Shown: one piece after another, positions 40,000-51,619 of the stretch | How positions within the stretch are numbered: the stretch's first letter is position 1 | Layout: every line of letters starts with the position of its first letter | From: Aphidius gifuensis | Lineage: Eukaryota > Arthropoda > Insecta > Hymenoptera > Braconidae | DNA length: 64,000 bases | Assembly: GCF_014905175.1 (NCBI RefSeq) | Contig: NC_057793.1 | Coordinates: forward strand, 2,046,001 to 2,110,000 | Reading direction: 5' to 3' | Translations under genes and position numbers: made by a program | Notes under the pieces: generated by a model | What the model saw: only the letters and a program-made list of their open reading frames with translations | The model's database searches: none | What the model was told of the DNA's origin: nothing

Positions 40000-41270
40000 T
40001 AAAATAAAAAAAAAAAATTTAAGATTCCACAAATTTGTTCGGAGAATTTTCGTGGATGGAGTCTGCAATTCGTGAATAAACCTGCATGAACCTGTGGATT
40101 TCATCATCATTGTGGTTACATTTCATCATTTTGATTTTATTTTTATTAAAAAACTACAACAAAAAAGTTTTATGAAAAAATAGAAAGTCCTTTTTTTTTC
40201 AAACGAATATAAGCTTGTTTAATTATTTAAACAAATAATAAGCTCACTTAGTTTATTATCATATAATCAAATCGAATGTTGGACTTTCCCTGTTGGTTTC
40301 AATGACATAAACACTTGTCGATTTTTTAAAAAAACAATTTTTATAGAACAAAGCTTATCACGTTTTATCGCCAGACAAAACAGGAAAAAAAATACGCACG
40401 TGGGCTTAATCAATCTTTCATCTGAAAAATTTATTATTGTTGTTAAATTATTTATTCACAAAATTGTTATATTGTTTATTGAAATTTATTATTGTTAATT
40501 GTATTATTTAACATTAATATTTATTTAAATACATTAATTTGCAATTGTGAAATTAAGGAGAGACAATTTTTTGTTTTTTTTTTTACCATACAAGTTTTTT
40601 TATTTATACATTTTTATGGTCAATGAACGATAATTTTAGTTTCAACATACCAAAGTGATGAAGATCAAGATTTTCGAGCCAAAGACATTCAAGAAAAAAA
40701 AAAAAAAAATCCACCAAGCGAAAGGTCAGTGTTTCGTCAGGTCGTGCAACTTGTTTGATCAGGTTTTTTTCGAAAGAAATTTTTGTATTATTTTTTCTCA
40801 TTTTTATTTCAGCTTGTTTTATAAATAGAATTTTTCCATATCATTCATACCAATTGAAACAATAATAAAAATAAAAAAATCTTCTTTTAGCATTTTTTTA
40901 CACAAAAATATATCTATTTTGTATAATATTTTTTTATTTTTTTAATACTATTCATCTTTATATTGATCTCCAAAATATATAAAAATAAAAATAAATTTTA
41001 ATAAAAATAATTTTTAAATACAAAAATAAAACATAAAATAATTTATCCTGTTATTTTTTATAACAATATAAATTTAATAAAAGCTAAATAAAAATATTGT
41101 TTAAATATTTAGACAAGAAAATATATAAAAATAATTATTTCATTGAATTTTTTTCCTTAATTAAATAACACAAATTGCTTTCAATTTATTGAATAAATTT
41201 ACTGATTAAAAATTAAGTCAATAAAATTAGAAATTAATTTTATATATTTAAAAAAATGGAGTGTGTTGAC
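40000..41270. other. AT-rich stretch without a gene
   Basis: A slightly GC-richer patch at about 40630-40760 gives open frames on the minus strand, but they contain a poly-Phe run from a T tract and have no splice context. Confidence 0.5.
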
Positions 41271-41280
41271 TGAGTCAAAA

Positions 41281-41336
41281 ATGATGATGCCATTGGATCC
41301 TACAATTTCATATGATTCGTACGTGACCAGGGTCAG
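41281..41336 (+). other. Candidate first coding exon with GTATGT donor
   Basis: ATGATGATG at 41281 opens a frame reading MMMPLDPTISYDSYVTRV, ending in AG|GTATGT. Codon content is non-repetitive and the donor is good. No downstream partner exon was found. Confidence 0.22.
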
Positions 41337-41452
41337 GTATGTCCTTGCTGTTGGTTCATTGATACCTCACTAAAAACTCGTCTCAATAAAAATATTTTCA
41401 AACAATTAAAATAATTAAACAAGTATACAATAATGTATATAAAATTATAAAA

Positions 41453-41560
41453 TATTAACCGCATTATTATACAAATTAAAGGTAACTGTTGATGGCCTCG
41501 ATTTATCATACCATCTGGTACACATGTCAATGGATGTGCATATCTATGACATGTATTCTG
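41453..41560 (-). other. Candidate minus-strand internal exon with two cysteines
   Basis: On the minus strand ATTTGCAG (ending about 41560) precedes an open stretch reading NTCHRYAHPLTCVPDG and on to ATGCG|GTTAAT. It is GC-richer than its flanks. Spacing of the cysteines suggests an extracellular peptide, but the exon is isolated. Confidence 0.25.
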
Positions 41561-41599
41561 CAAATATCCACTTGTCTATATACTTGTGAGGATTTTTAC

Positions 41600-44240
41600 A
41601 AGGACGCAAATACAACTGGGTCGTTGATAAATTTAAAAAATAAATAAAATAGAAATAAATTATATTTTTTTCTTCTTTTTTTCTTATATTCAATTTTTTA
41701 AAACTTTGTATTCTTTGAATTTTTTATTTTCACTGTGTAACAATTTATTCGTTTTGTTGTACATATATATATATTTTTTTTTTCAATTGAAATAATCAAT
41801 TTATTGGTGAATGAATATTGACTATCTGATATCGAATTACTTGTCATTGAAAATACACAAGAATATTCATCCAAGAAATAGTGTGAAATGCTTATAAAAT
41901 TGAACGTCATACTTGGAGAAATAAAAATAAAAAATATTTCGATTAGTTTTTTAGCAAAAGGTCATGAGGGAGGAAATAATTTTTTTTCTTTCCTTAAATA
42001 ACAATTGACATTTTAAATAAAATTATACTAATTAATTTAATATAAAATATATGCATATTTTTCTAAATTATATTCACTTTAAAAAAATTTAAATAACATG
42101 ATTATCTATAATCGACTATAGATAAAAATCTAAAATTTTATTAATATCATCAAGTCAGACAAAACACAAGGGGTTCATTAATTTTTCATCTAAAAATATT
42201 ATTGATATTGTTATTATTAATTTACAAATAGTATTATTTGAATATTTCTATAAATAAATTAAATAATAACTGTTAAATTAAGAGAAATTAGGTGTTTTTT
42301 TATTGAGATTATTATAAAAATTTTTATATATATTTCATGTCGACGAATGATAATTTTATTTTTAGGATAATATTATTTGTTTTTTTTTTGGTTAGCCAGG
42401 TGATGATTTGATAAAAAATAAAGATAAACTGGACATGATATCTATGGAAAAACCAATGAGATAAAAATTTAAAATTACGATGAATGTTGTAGTAATCTGG
42501 TTGATTAAATGATAAGACATGATTGAGATGATATTTAAAAATCAATAGTGCAATTGTAGTGATTTATTTTTTGTCATTTTTTCCATAGTCATTTTAACAA
42601 TGTCTTTTCTACACTTTACAAATTTTCAATGTCAATTTTTACAAATGTAAATTTAACTATTTATTAATATTGATAGATATTTTATGAGTTTAACATGAGT
42701 TTATGACATGATAATTTTTATAATATTAAAAGTTATTTAATAGACATCTACAGTGCTAATTATTTATATAAAAAATTATTCATATTTATCAGTTGACACA
42801 ATTGATTGTGAATATTGCATGTCTAATGATTCATAATATTCAACAAGTAATTTATTAATCAAAAATCAATAATCATCCATATGCCATTTGTAAAGCTCCA
42901 ATAATCATAGTATTCCATCTGTTGTTTTACACAATTTATAAAACAAGTCTGAAGTCATTCATGCTTTATACAGTATTCTTATCATATAAATATATTTTCG
43001 TCATTTATTTTTGGACAGAAAAATTTTAAAAGTATATGTAAAAAAAAAAAAATTGTACATAGATAACTAAAAATAAATAAACATGAAGCTTTTTTGTAAA
43101 GTACTTTTTTTTTTTTTTCAAATAAAAATATCAAACACATGATGCTTTTGTAAAGAAAAAAAAAAATTCGTAGTATGATTATGTTTATGACGTCAGAGAA
43201 TACGTATTGGCAAACTATACCACGAAAGATTATTAATCTCATTGATGATACGTCATTGTTCAAGTTTCAAGTGTATTTTACATATCGTAGGACAGTTATA
43301 AAATTGAATCCACGAATTTTGTAATTATATATTGACTTGTATTAAGTAATTTAAAATGTTTTATTGAACTTTGAAGGAATATTTTTTTTTATAAATGGTA
43401 TATTATTTGGAAGCTTGTAGTTTGATTTTGGGGAATTTATTATTCTGTTGGATTTTTGTTTTAGATGAATGGTAATAGTGAAATAGTAGTGTCTAATTTA
43501 CAATAGTAATTGATAATTTAATAAATTAATAAATAATTAAATTGATAATTTAATCTTGAATTTTTTAATTTATTTTTTAATTTAACTGATGGATAGTTAA
43601 AGAATGTCTTAGTAATGATTTTTAAGTCAAAATTTTATTACGTAACAAATTGAAAAGATTTTTTAAAAATGAGGCAATGAAAAATTCGTAAGAATTATTA
43701 TTGAATATTTATTATTTATAACAAAAAAGTCACTGTTTATTTTTTTCAAAATTTTTTGTACATAAAGTATCAATAAACTTGATGACATGAATTTTGTAAA
43801 TTTTATAAAATAAAAAAATAATATTGTTTTTAATATTTTTTAATTTTTTATTCTTTTTATTTTTTACCCTTGTTTGAAAGTCGTTTATTTATATTTATTT
43901 TATGAAGGGTGATAATACGAATTTTAAGGTGGTTTATCAGAGTACAATAAATTTATTTATGTATCCTATTATTCGTGAACTGCGTAGCTGTAAAAAGAAA
44001 AAAAAAAAAAAAATTTTTTTTGTTTATAAATTACCTAACAAGTAATGAATATTTTTAAAATTTTAGTTTTTTTTTTTCTTATTGTTCTTGTGTTCAATAA
44101 ATTATTATTAATTAATAATTAAATATTTATTAATTTGTTATTTAAAAATTTTAAATTTATTGTATTTTTTATATTTACAAGAGTAGATGCAGTGACATAA
44201 GGAATAAATTTTTTTCAAGTCAACAATGATTAAGTATAAT
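41600..44240. other. Gene-less AT-rich stretch
   Basis: No coding, RNA or repeat feature recognised; short minus-strand frames around 42982-43263 are A/T-driven. Confidence 0.55.
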
Positions 44241-44251
44241 TATTTTTTTGA

Positions 44252-44495
44252 GTCTATTGAGTAAGCTAATGGTTAAGTCAGCGAAAGCTCTGCCTACAGT
44301 GCTTGTGATCTCGGGTTCAAGTCCCAATTTAACATGAATTCTAATCTTATAATGTTTGCTCCCATGATTGTTTTCTGAGGTTTTTCTGACAAATATAATC
44401 TAGCATAGACCATGTGAACTACGCACTTGGTCTACGCCAGGAAATATCTGCCTTAAACTCCTCAAAAGAGGAAAACCTCTTTTTATTTTTTTTTA
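44252..44495 (+). mobile_element. tRNA-derived SINE, copy 1
   Basis: The head is tRNA-like with pol III promoter boxes: A box TGGTTAAGTCAG (44270-44281) and a perfect B box GGTTCAAGTCC (44314-44324). The body contains CTGCCTACAGTGCTT, CAAATATAATCTAG and GGAAATATCTGCCTT. It ends in a T-rich run that can act as pol III terminator. The same modules occur in the same order at 61.5-61.7 kb on the opposite strand, which shows a dispersed family. Such elements depend on a partner LINE for movement; none is present here. Exact ends and target duplications were not resolved. Confidence 0.8.
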
Positions 44496-44499
44496 AAGA

Positions 44500-46880
44500 A
44501 AAAATAATGTAACACACTTACACATATTCTATCTATTTTTCTCTTACAATTATCGATGACAACTGTTTTTTTTATAATAGGAGATATTATTATTTTTAAT
44601 GTCAATGATAATGTAGATATATTTTTTTTTGTTATTCTGTTTGCTTAATCAGTACTTATAAATTTGAATACGATTATCAAATCAAAAAAATAGACATCAT
44701 TTAATTTAAATACAAATTTTAATTTTTTAAATAGATTTCTCAATTCTGTTTTATCGATAAGCAATGAGCTTAAACAGTCGATAAAACAGTATAATGTTTT
44801 ATAAATTTTCCACAAGCTTGAAACTTATTGAAAAAAAATTTTCTAGCTTTTCAACATCAAGTGAAAATTATCGTAGAAACAATCAAGAGTGATTTTAAAA
44901 AAAAATAATATTAATTGTAATAAAACATAAATTCATCTATTTTTTTTTAAATTTAAAATTTTATTTTCAATATTTTTCGATAAAAACATTACTGAAGAGT
45001 CAAGTAGTTATTGTTAAACTCTTGACCTCGCTGTGTAATTTTTTTTGTACTAGATGTCAATCGATTTTTAAAAACCACCCCATGACATCAAAAATTTTTT
45101 TCTTACAATTTATTTAATTTATATTTTGATAATATATATTTATCAACTCATCAAAATTTTTTTTTTTTTTTAATTGTATTAAATATATAATTAACAATTT
45201 AATTAATCAGCTATTATTCTATCATCAATTCTCTGTCTAATAAAAAAATTAATTGAAAGAAAAAAAATTCTTTTTTTCTTGTTTCATATTATTGTAATAG
45301 TAAATTTTTTTAATCTAAACATTACATGACTATTATTTGTTATTATTTTACAACTTGAATAAAATGATCTTCATGCATTCTACAACCTACAGTCTCCTTA
45401 TAGATAAATAAATAAAATGTTATGTTTTTCATTGGTAGTTGTCTTGAGCATGTCTTACGCAAGTACAAGTACAATTTCACTCGCTCTAAACTGGGTTAAT
45501 TTCACTTTGCATTATTTTAAATATAAAAACAAAATGTGAAATTTTAATTTAAAGATTTTTTTATGATCGAAATAATAAATATGTAAATACAATCAAGGAC
45601 ATATCATTTTGTTTATTCAGTGCGTATTTAAAATAAAAAGAAAAAAAATTATTGATCAATATTTTGAATTTATTATTTGCATTTCATCCTAATCATAATT
45701 TTTTTATCTCTTAGAGAAAAAAAACTATTTATGAAAATTTTTAATTTATTAGCTCCATTTCATCCCAATGTTTATGAATTATGCATAACCAATTATATAT
45801 AATTATCAATTATGTACAATCAATGTTTATGAATTATGTATAATCAATACGTATTTTTCATTTTTCCATAAACCAATGTGTCTCATGATTTAAATTGACG
45901 TTTTAATTATCCCACTGGTAATGAAAAAAATTATGATTAATCTTTTTCGATATTTCAAACGAGTGAAAGAAAAAAAAAAAAATGCTCAAAAGATTGCTGT
46001 ATTTTTAAAAACAAATAAAAGTAAAATTGAAAAATTCTATTATATAAAAATGATAAAATTCTACTTGATAAATAAAATTAAAAAATAGTATAAAAATTAA
46101 AGCATAATATAAAATTCTAGAAACTTAGTTGATAAAAAATTCTAAAATACGTATATTAAAAATGACTTGTATGACTTGGTGATCACGGTGTTGATACTAC
46201 ACGAAAAATAAATGAAAAAAAAATAATAAACAAACAAAATAAGTGGGAAGTAACAGGGAAAAGTAATAAATGTTGTTTCAGAAGACAGGTGAAGAGAGTA
46301 TTACACATTAAAAATGTTTGAGTCGTTATATAGGAGTAAGAAATTTTATAATATTTGCCAGTCTCATATTGAGCAGGAAAGTAACAAGTGTGGATAACAC
46401 ACATTAAACAAGTGCCTTGAAAATTTATACTTGGATTACTTTTATTTATACATAATTATTTTTGATATATTTTTTAATAAGTAAATAATATTTTTTTTTT
46501 TAAATAATTTACATTCGTAAAAGATAAATAATTTTACAATATTTATATCGGTATTATTGTAAATGAAAAAAAAAATAAAACAAATGTGAATATATTAAAA
46601 AAAAAAAAAAAAAGTGCCTTAAAATAATATTAATAATTATATTTTTAATAAAATAAATAAAAAAATTTACGCAAATTAACAGGTGAGTGGAGACAATATA
46701 TATGTGATTTAATATTTAATTATTTACATGTGTGTGATAATTATATATTTAAGTGCGTATATATAAAAAAAAATGTGAAAAAAAAATTGATGAAAGTGCT
46801 TCCGTGTCCGTGTGAGAGCGATGCAATTTATCGTAATTGCATAATTTTTAACTGGTACATATAGTTATGAGAAAAACTTG
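44500..46880. other. Gene-less AT-rich stretch
   Basis: No gene seen. It contains a small imperfect direct repeat (listed separately). Confidence 0.5.
45766..45847. repeat. Imperfect direct repeat of about 28 bp
   Basis: CAATGTTTATGAATTATG followed by (C/T)ATAA(C/T)CAAT occurs at 45766-45793 and again at 45821-45847, 55 bases apart. Confidence 0.7.
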
Positions 46881-46891
46881 ATTTAACTCAC

Positions 46892-46913
46892 CTTTCTTTG
46901 GTGAATTCAATTC
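46892..46913 (-). other. Candidate 22-nt microexon
   Basis: Minus strand TTTTATATAG acceptor, 22 bases, then AAAG|GTGAGT donor. One frame reads ELNSPKK. No parent gene is visible; a minus-strand transcript from the troponin I side would have to cross FAR-E. Confidence 0.2.
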
Positions 46914-46919
46914 CTATAT

Positions 46920-48011
46920 AAAAAATAAAAATAAATAAACTGTTTTGATGGAAGTTAATCTGTAGAAAAAAAAAAAAAATTGATTATTAAATTTACGTAA
47001 CTAATAGTTTATAAAAATAATAATAGAAAAGTTTTATGCAATTTAAAATTAATTTTAGATGAGTTTTTAAAAAATTTTAAATGGAAAATTTTGATAATAT
47101 ATAAAATTGTTTTATTATTTAATTTTGGGTGAATTGAAGTGGGGGTATTGTTGTTAATTTAAATGGCCATGCGCTAAAAACAACCCTTATTTTATTTTAT
47201 AATTTTAATGCATGTCAGTTATCGTTGAAATGTGATCGGCGATCAATTTCAATTTGTGTATTTATCAAACTGACATGTTATGAGTTCATTCTGATAAAAT
47301 TGAAAATAAAATTTTTTTAAAATGCAAAATATATTTAATAAAAAATTGTCAATTTATAAAACCGGTAAATATTTTTAAATAATATTAAATAAATTATGTA
47401 ATTTTATTTTTTACATTTTTTTTATTGCCATTTTATTAACAACAATATACAAGTTTAAAAATTAAAAAAAAAAAAAAACTATTATTCCCATTATTTAATA
47501 AACAATTTGAATTTTTATTATGTAATATTTTTTTTTATTTTATTTATAAACTTGATATTAATTATTCAAGGCACAAAAAATTGTACTATTATATTTTTAA
47601 ATATAAATTTTTGAATTTTAATTTGTTTATTATAAATATTTCGTATTGATAAAAATTTAAATAATTTCTACTTGGTGTTACACAAATTTATATAAAAAAA
47701 AAAAAAAAAATAAAAAGTAGGTAAAGTTATAAATGGGCCAGAGATAGGGGCTGTCATGGGCGATCAATGTTTACGAACGAGGCACACTTAATTCTAAAGA
47801 AAGACCTTAACATCGTTCGATTAAAACTATCATATATATGTAGGCAAAAAATTATAGACTATAGTTTATAAACTTGACATTTTATTATACAAATAATTTT
47901 ATTAAGTGTCTATTTGTGCATATCTGTCTACCTCACTAAGTTATTTGTTTGTAATGAAATTTATTAATTTTTCTAGCAGATAATTTGAAGTCAATTTGAT
48001 AATAAATCATA
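46920..48011 (+). other. Upstream region of FAR-E
   Basis: AT-rich except for a GC-richer patch at about 47720-47850 that includes TTATAAATGGGCC (a TATA-like site). This patch, about 200-290 bases before the FAR-E start, is the best candidate for its promoter. Confidence 0.4.
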
Positions 48012-50328
48012 ATGGGCACATCAAATGCACTAACAGAAAGTGAAAATAATGGAAATGAAGAAGCAAATCCAAGTGGTACATCCGTTGAAGCATTTTATGC
48101 TGCAACAGTTGTTTTAATAACTGGTGCAACTGGTTTCTTAGGCAAAGCATTACTCGAAAAATTATTAAGATCATGTCCAAGAATATCAACAATATATCTA
48201 TTAATACGACCAAAAAAAAATGAAACTATTGAACAAAGATTTCAACAATTAATGAAAAATTCTGTAAGTATTATAAATCATTAAAATAATATTTAAAAAA
48301 TTACCTGCAAACAGGCAAACACTTGTAAATTTTTAAAATTAAATTAAAAAAAATTAATATAAACACAGTGTACTCACTACTCAGTCAATAAAATATGCTA
48401 ATTATTTAATTAACACGATCAAAAAATAATAAAAAATATTTTTTTCCTTTTTTTTTGTGTAGAAATTGATTATTATCATTTTTTCTTTCAATTTTTTTAC
48501 ATTAATTAACATCTCATAATAAAATTTCATAATAATTAATTTTTTTTTAAAGCAAAAATGATTTTTATTAGCTATTTTTTTTAATATTTACCTCAAGTTT
48601 TCCTGTAAATAAAATAACGCTTATTTAAATTTTACAAATAATATTAATTTTGTTAATGTTTTTTGCATTTTTTAAATGGAATCAAAGGTTTTCGATAGAA
48701 TAAAATGGGAATGTCCAAATGCATTTTCCAAGGTATTACCAATAAAAGGTGATGTAAGCCAAAAAAATTTGGGTCTAAGTGATGAAGATCGTATAATATT
48801 AACCCAACAAGTTAATATTGTATTTCATAGTGCAGCAACAGTTAGATTTAATGAGCCATTAAAAGTTGCTGTTAATTTAAATACCCAAGGTACTGAACGT
48901 ATCATTGATCTTTGTACTGGTATGATTAATCTTGTTAGTTTAGTACACGTAAGTACAGCATATAGTAATGCTGATTTAATTGAAGTTAAAGAAGACATAT
49001 ATAAAACAAAAATTAAACCAGAAATATTAATTGACATGTGTGAAAATTTGGATGATGAGACACTAAATATATTGGAGTTAAAAATACGTGGACAACATCC
49101 AAATACATATACATTAACAAAAGGATTAGCTGAAAATATAATTATTAAAAAAGGTATTGGTTTACCAATAGCTATTGTTAGACCAAGTATTGTTTGTGCA
49201 GCATATCAAGAACCATTTCCAGGATGGGTTGATAATATTTGTGGTATTACTGGAATAATGATGCAAGCTGGACGTGGTGCTGTTAGAAGTGTTGTTTGTG
49301 ATAAAAATTTAATTGTTGATATTATACCAGTTGATTATGTTGTTGATACACTTATTTGTGCATCTTGGCACAGTACAATGAGACAATCAAAAGGTATTCA
49401 AGTTTACAACTGTGTCAGTGGAGCATTTAATCCAGTCAAGTTAGTTGAATTTTTTATTAGAAAAAAAAATAATTTATTGTCGATATGGTACTTGTAATTG
49501 TTGCTTATTTTTTTCTATTTAGATGGGATGAATTTGGTCATTTAGTCAAAAAATATGCTATTGAATTACCATCGAAATATGCTCTTTGGTATCCAGGTTT
49601 TACACTGAGAACAAATAAAATTATTCACAAGTTGGTTGTAACAATGCTGCATTTTTTACCAGCTTTTATTGTTGATATTGTTTTGAGATGTCAAGGAGAC
49701 AAACCAGTGTAAGTTAATACCTTGAAATTTTAATTATAAAATATATTTATTTATTTATTTTTGATGTTTAATTAAATAGAATGATGAAAACAGCAAAACG
49801 TTATGAACGAGCAGCTAAAACAGCTGAATTTTTTTCTTGTCGTGAATGGAAATTTCATGCTGAAAATATGAATCAATTAGTTAAATGTGTTAAATTAGCT
49901 AATGATTCAAATAATTTTAATGTTGATATAACAACACTTGATTGGGATGCATTTGTTCATAAGTATACTCTTGGTATTAGAAAATACATACTCAAAGATA
50001 ATCCTGATACTTTAACAAAAGCGAGAAATCGTTTATCAAAGTGAGTCGAATAAATTAATGTAAATTAATAATCATAAAATCCATGATACATGATATTTTT
50101 TATCATTTAAAATCGATTAATTATATCAAGTGATTAGAAAGCTCATTACAAATTGACAAATAAACTTTCACAAATAATTCTTGGATCATTAACTTGTAAA
50201 TATTGATCATATTTTTATTGAATAAATTAATTTTTATAATTTTTATTTTTAGACTCTATTGGATACATAGATGTGCTCAAGTATTTTTTGTTGCTGCGAT
50301 GGTTAAAATGGTTCTTACTCATCATTGA
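48012..50328 (+). CDS. Fatty acyl-CoA reductase E, complete, 5 coding exons
   Basis: Exons: 48012-48263, 48688-49439, 49523-49708, 49780-50040, 50253-50328, all GT-AG and in phase, giving 508 aa. A Ser/Asn/Glu-rich N-terminal extension of about 28 residues precedes TGATGFLG (37-44) and IYLLIRPKKNE. VFHSAATVRFNE, YTLTK (225-229, catalytic YxxxK), RPSIVCAA and PGWVDN follow. FAR_C carries CREWKFHAEN and TTLDWDAFVHKYTLGIRKY. The C-terminal exon is short and moderately hydrophobic (CAQVFFVAAMVKMV). Exon 2 is a single 752-nt block where FAR-B and FAR-C have two or three further introns, so this copy has lost introns or kept a different arrangement. AATAAA lies about 200 bases after the stop. Confidence 0.96.
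48264..48687 (+). other. Intron 1 of FAR-E
   Basis: About 424 bases, AT-rich, GTAAGT donor; the acceptor (CAAAG before GTTTTC) lacks a long pyrimidine tract. Confidence 0.8.
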
Positions 50329-51565
50329 TATAGTATAATCCAAAAAAAAATTATCATTAAGATTTAAGACAACAAAAAGATCATTAAAAAAACCAATCAA
50401 TTATATAATTTGCTGGCATATTATGTAGTTAAATAGAAATTAAAAAAAATCAATGATATTTAATAATTCCATCCATAAAAAAAAATATTAAACAACATTA
50501 TAAATTATATAATAAATTTATCGATGTAATTATGTAAAATAAAATTATTTTGGTATTAGAATATACGATTTTTTTCATCACCATAAGATGATGGAAAGCA
50601 AATTATATTTTTAAAACTAACAGAATTATTTTTATGTACTAAAAAAGACGAAAAAAAAATATAAACCAAACGACAAGATATCATGGTATTCATTCAGTAA
50701 TCTTCGGGATAATGGTTCACTGATAAAATGGCATTTAATATCAATATTTAATATTATTAATTAATTAATAGTACTCATTGTTAAATGTAAAAAAAAAAAA
50801 AAACAAATTACATAATGTAAGAAGAAATAAATACATTTTTAAATGAAAAAAAAATTGTTTAAAGTTTTTTTTTTTTGGTGTACTATTGTCTGTGTTTTTA
50901 AATTTCCAGGCTAATTTATTGATTGATTAATTTTTAATTTGAAAATTAAATGATATTAATTAAAAAAAAATTAATTGTATTAAAATTATTTCATAAGTTT
51001 ATTAATTTTTTATACTTTTTTGATTAATTTTCTTCATTGAAGACTTGAAGCATAGTCACTTAAAAAATTAAAAAAAACATAAGAGAATTATTTTAATAAT
51101 TAAATAATATGAAAATATTAATATCCCGTTAATTAGATTAACAAATATTAATTTATTTTATTTTTATTTTATCAGAGTAGTACGGTGGCTCTCTTTTTAC
51201 GTGCAGCTCGATAATTCAAATTTAAAAAGTTTTATTTTCAGCCGGTAATACAGTACCAATTTAAAGATATTTATTTTATCGACATTCGATAATCAATCAC
51301 TCGCAAATTGATCAATAATTTTTGAATATTAAATTTTTTTTTTGTGTGAAAAAATAGCCAATTAAAATTCTTTCAAATATTTATTATTTTCTCATTTTAT
51401 TTTTATATATTTTGACATTAATATTATTTTTTTTTATAACAGTATTTATTGTTTATTCAATTAACAATAATTGATAATTATTTTTCCTCCGTTCATTGGA
51501 TGGAATGACACGTTGGTGATGATTAATTAAATTTTTCATAAAAATAAAAATTTCAAGTGAAATTT
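50329..51565. other. 3' to 3' intergenic region between FAR-E and troponin I
   Basis: The two genes converge here. AT-rich, with FAR-E polyadenylation signals at the left. A GC-richer patch at 51175-51250 contains a 16-bp word (51194-51209) also found at 22261-22276. Confidence 0.6.
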
Positions 51566-51619
51566 TTAGGCTTCAATTTCGTCATCTTTTATTCTTTTTT
51601 CCACCCATTCTGGTTTTTC
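51566..51619 (-). CDS. wupA: Troponin I alternative C-terminal exon (distal)
   Basis: After a TTTACAG acceptor this exon reads EKPEWVEKRIKDDEIEA then stop. It joins in phase to the common exon ending DKE and matches the acidic, Trp-containing tail usual in insect TnI (compare PDW/PEW at that site). Confidence 0.8.
   Translation of the reverse strand, partial: EKPEWVEKRIKDDEIEA

Noticed and set aside
44264..44330. tRNA gene
   Set aside because: A and B boxes are present but no full cloverleaf or acceptor stem could be drawn, and the sequence continues into a shared SINE body.
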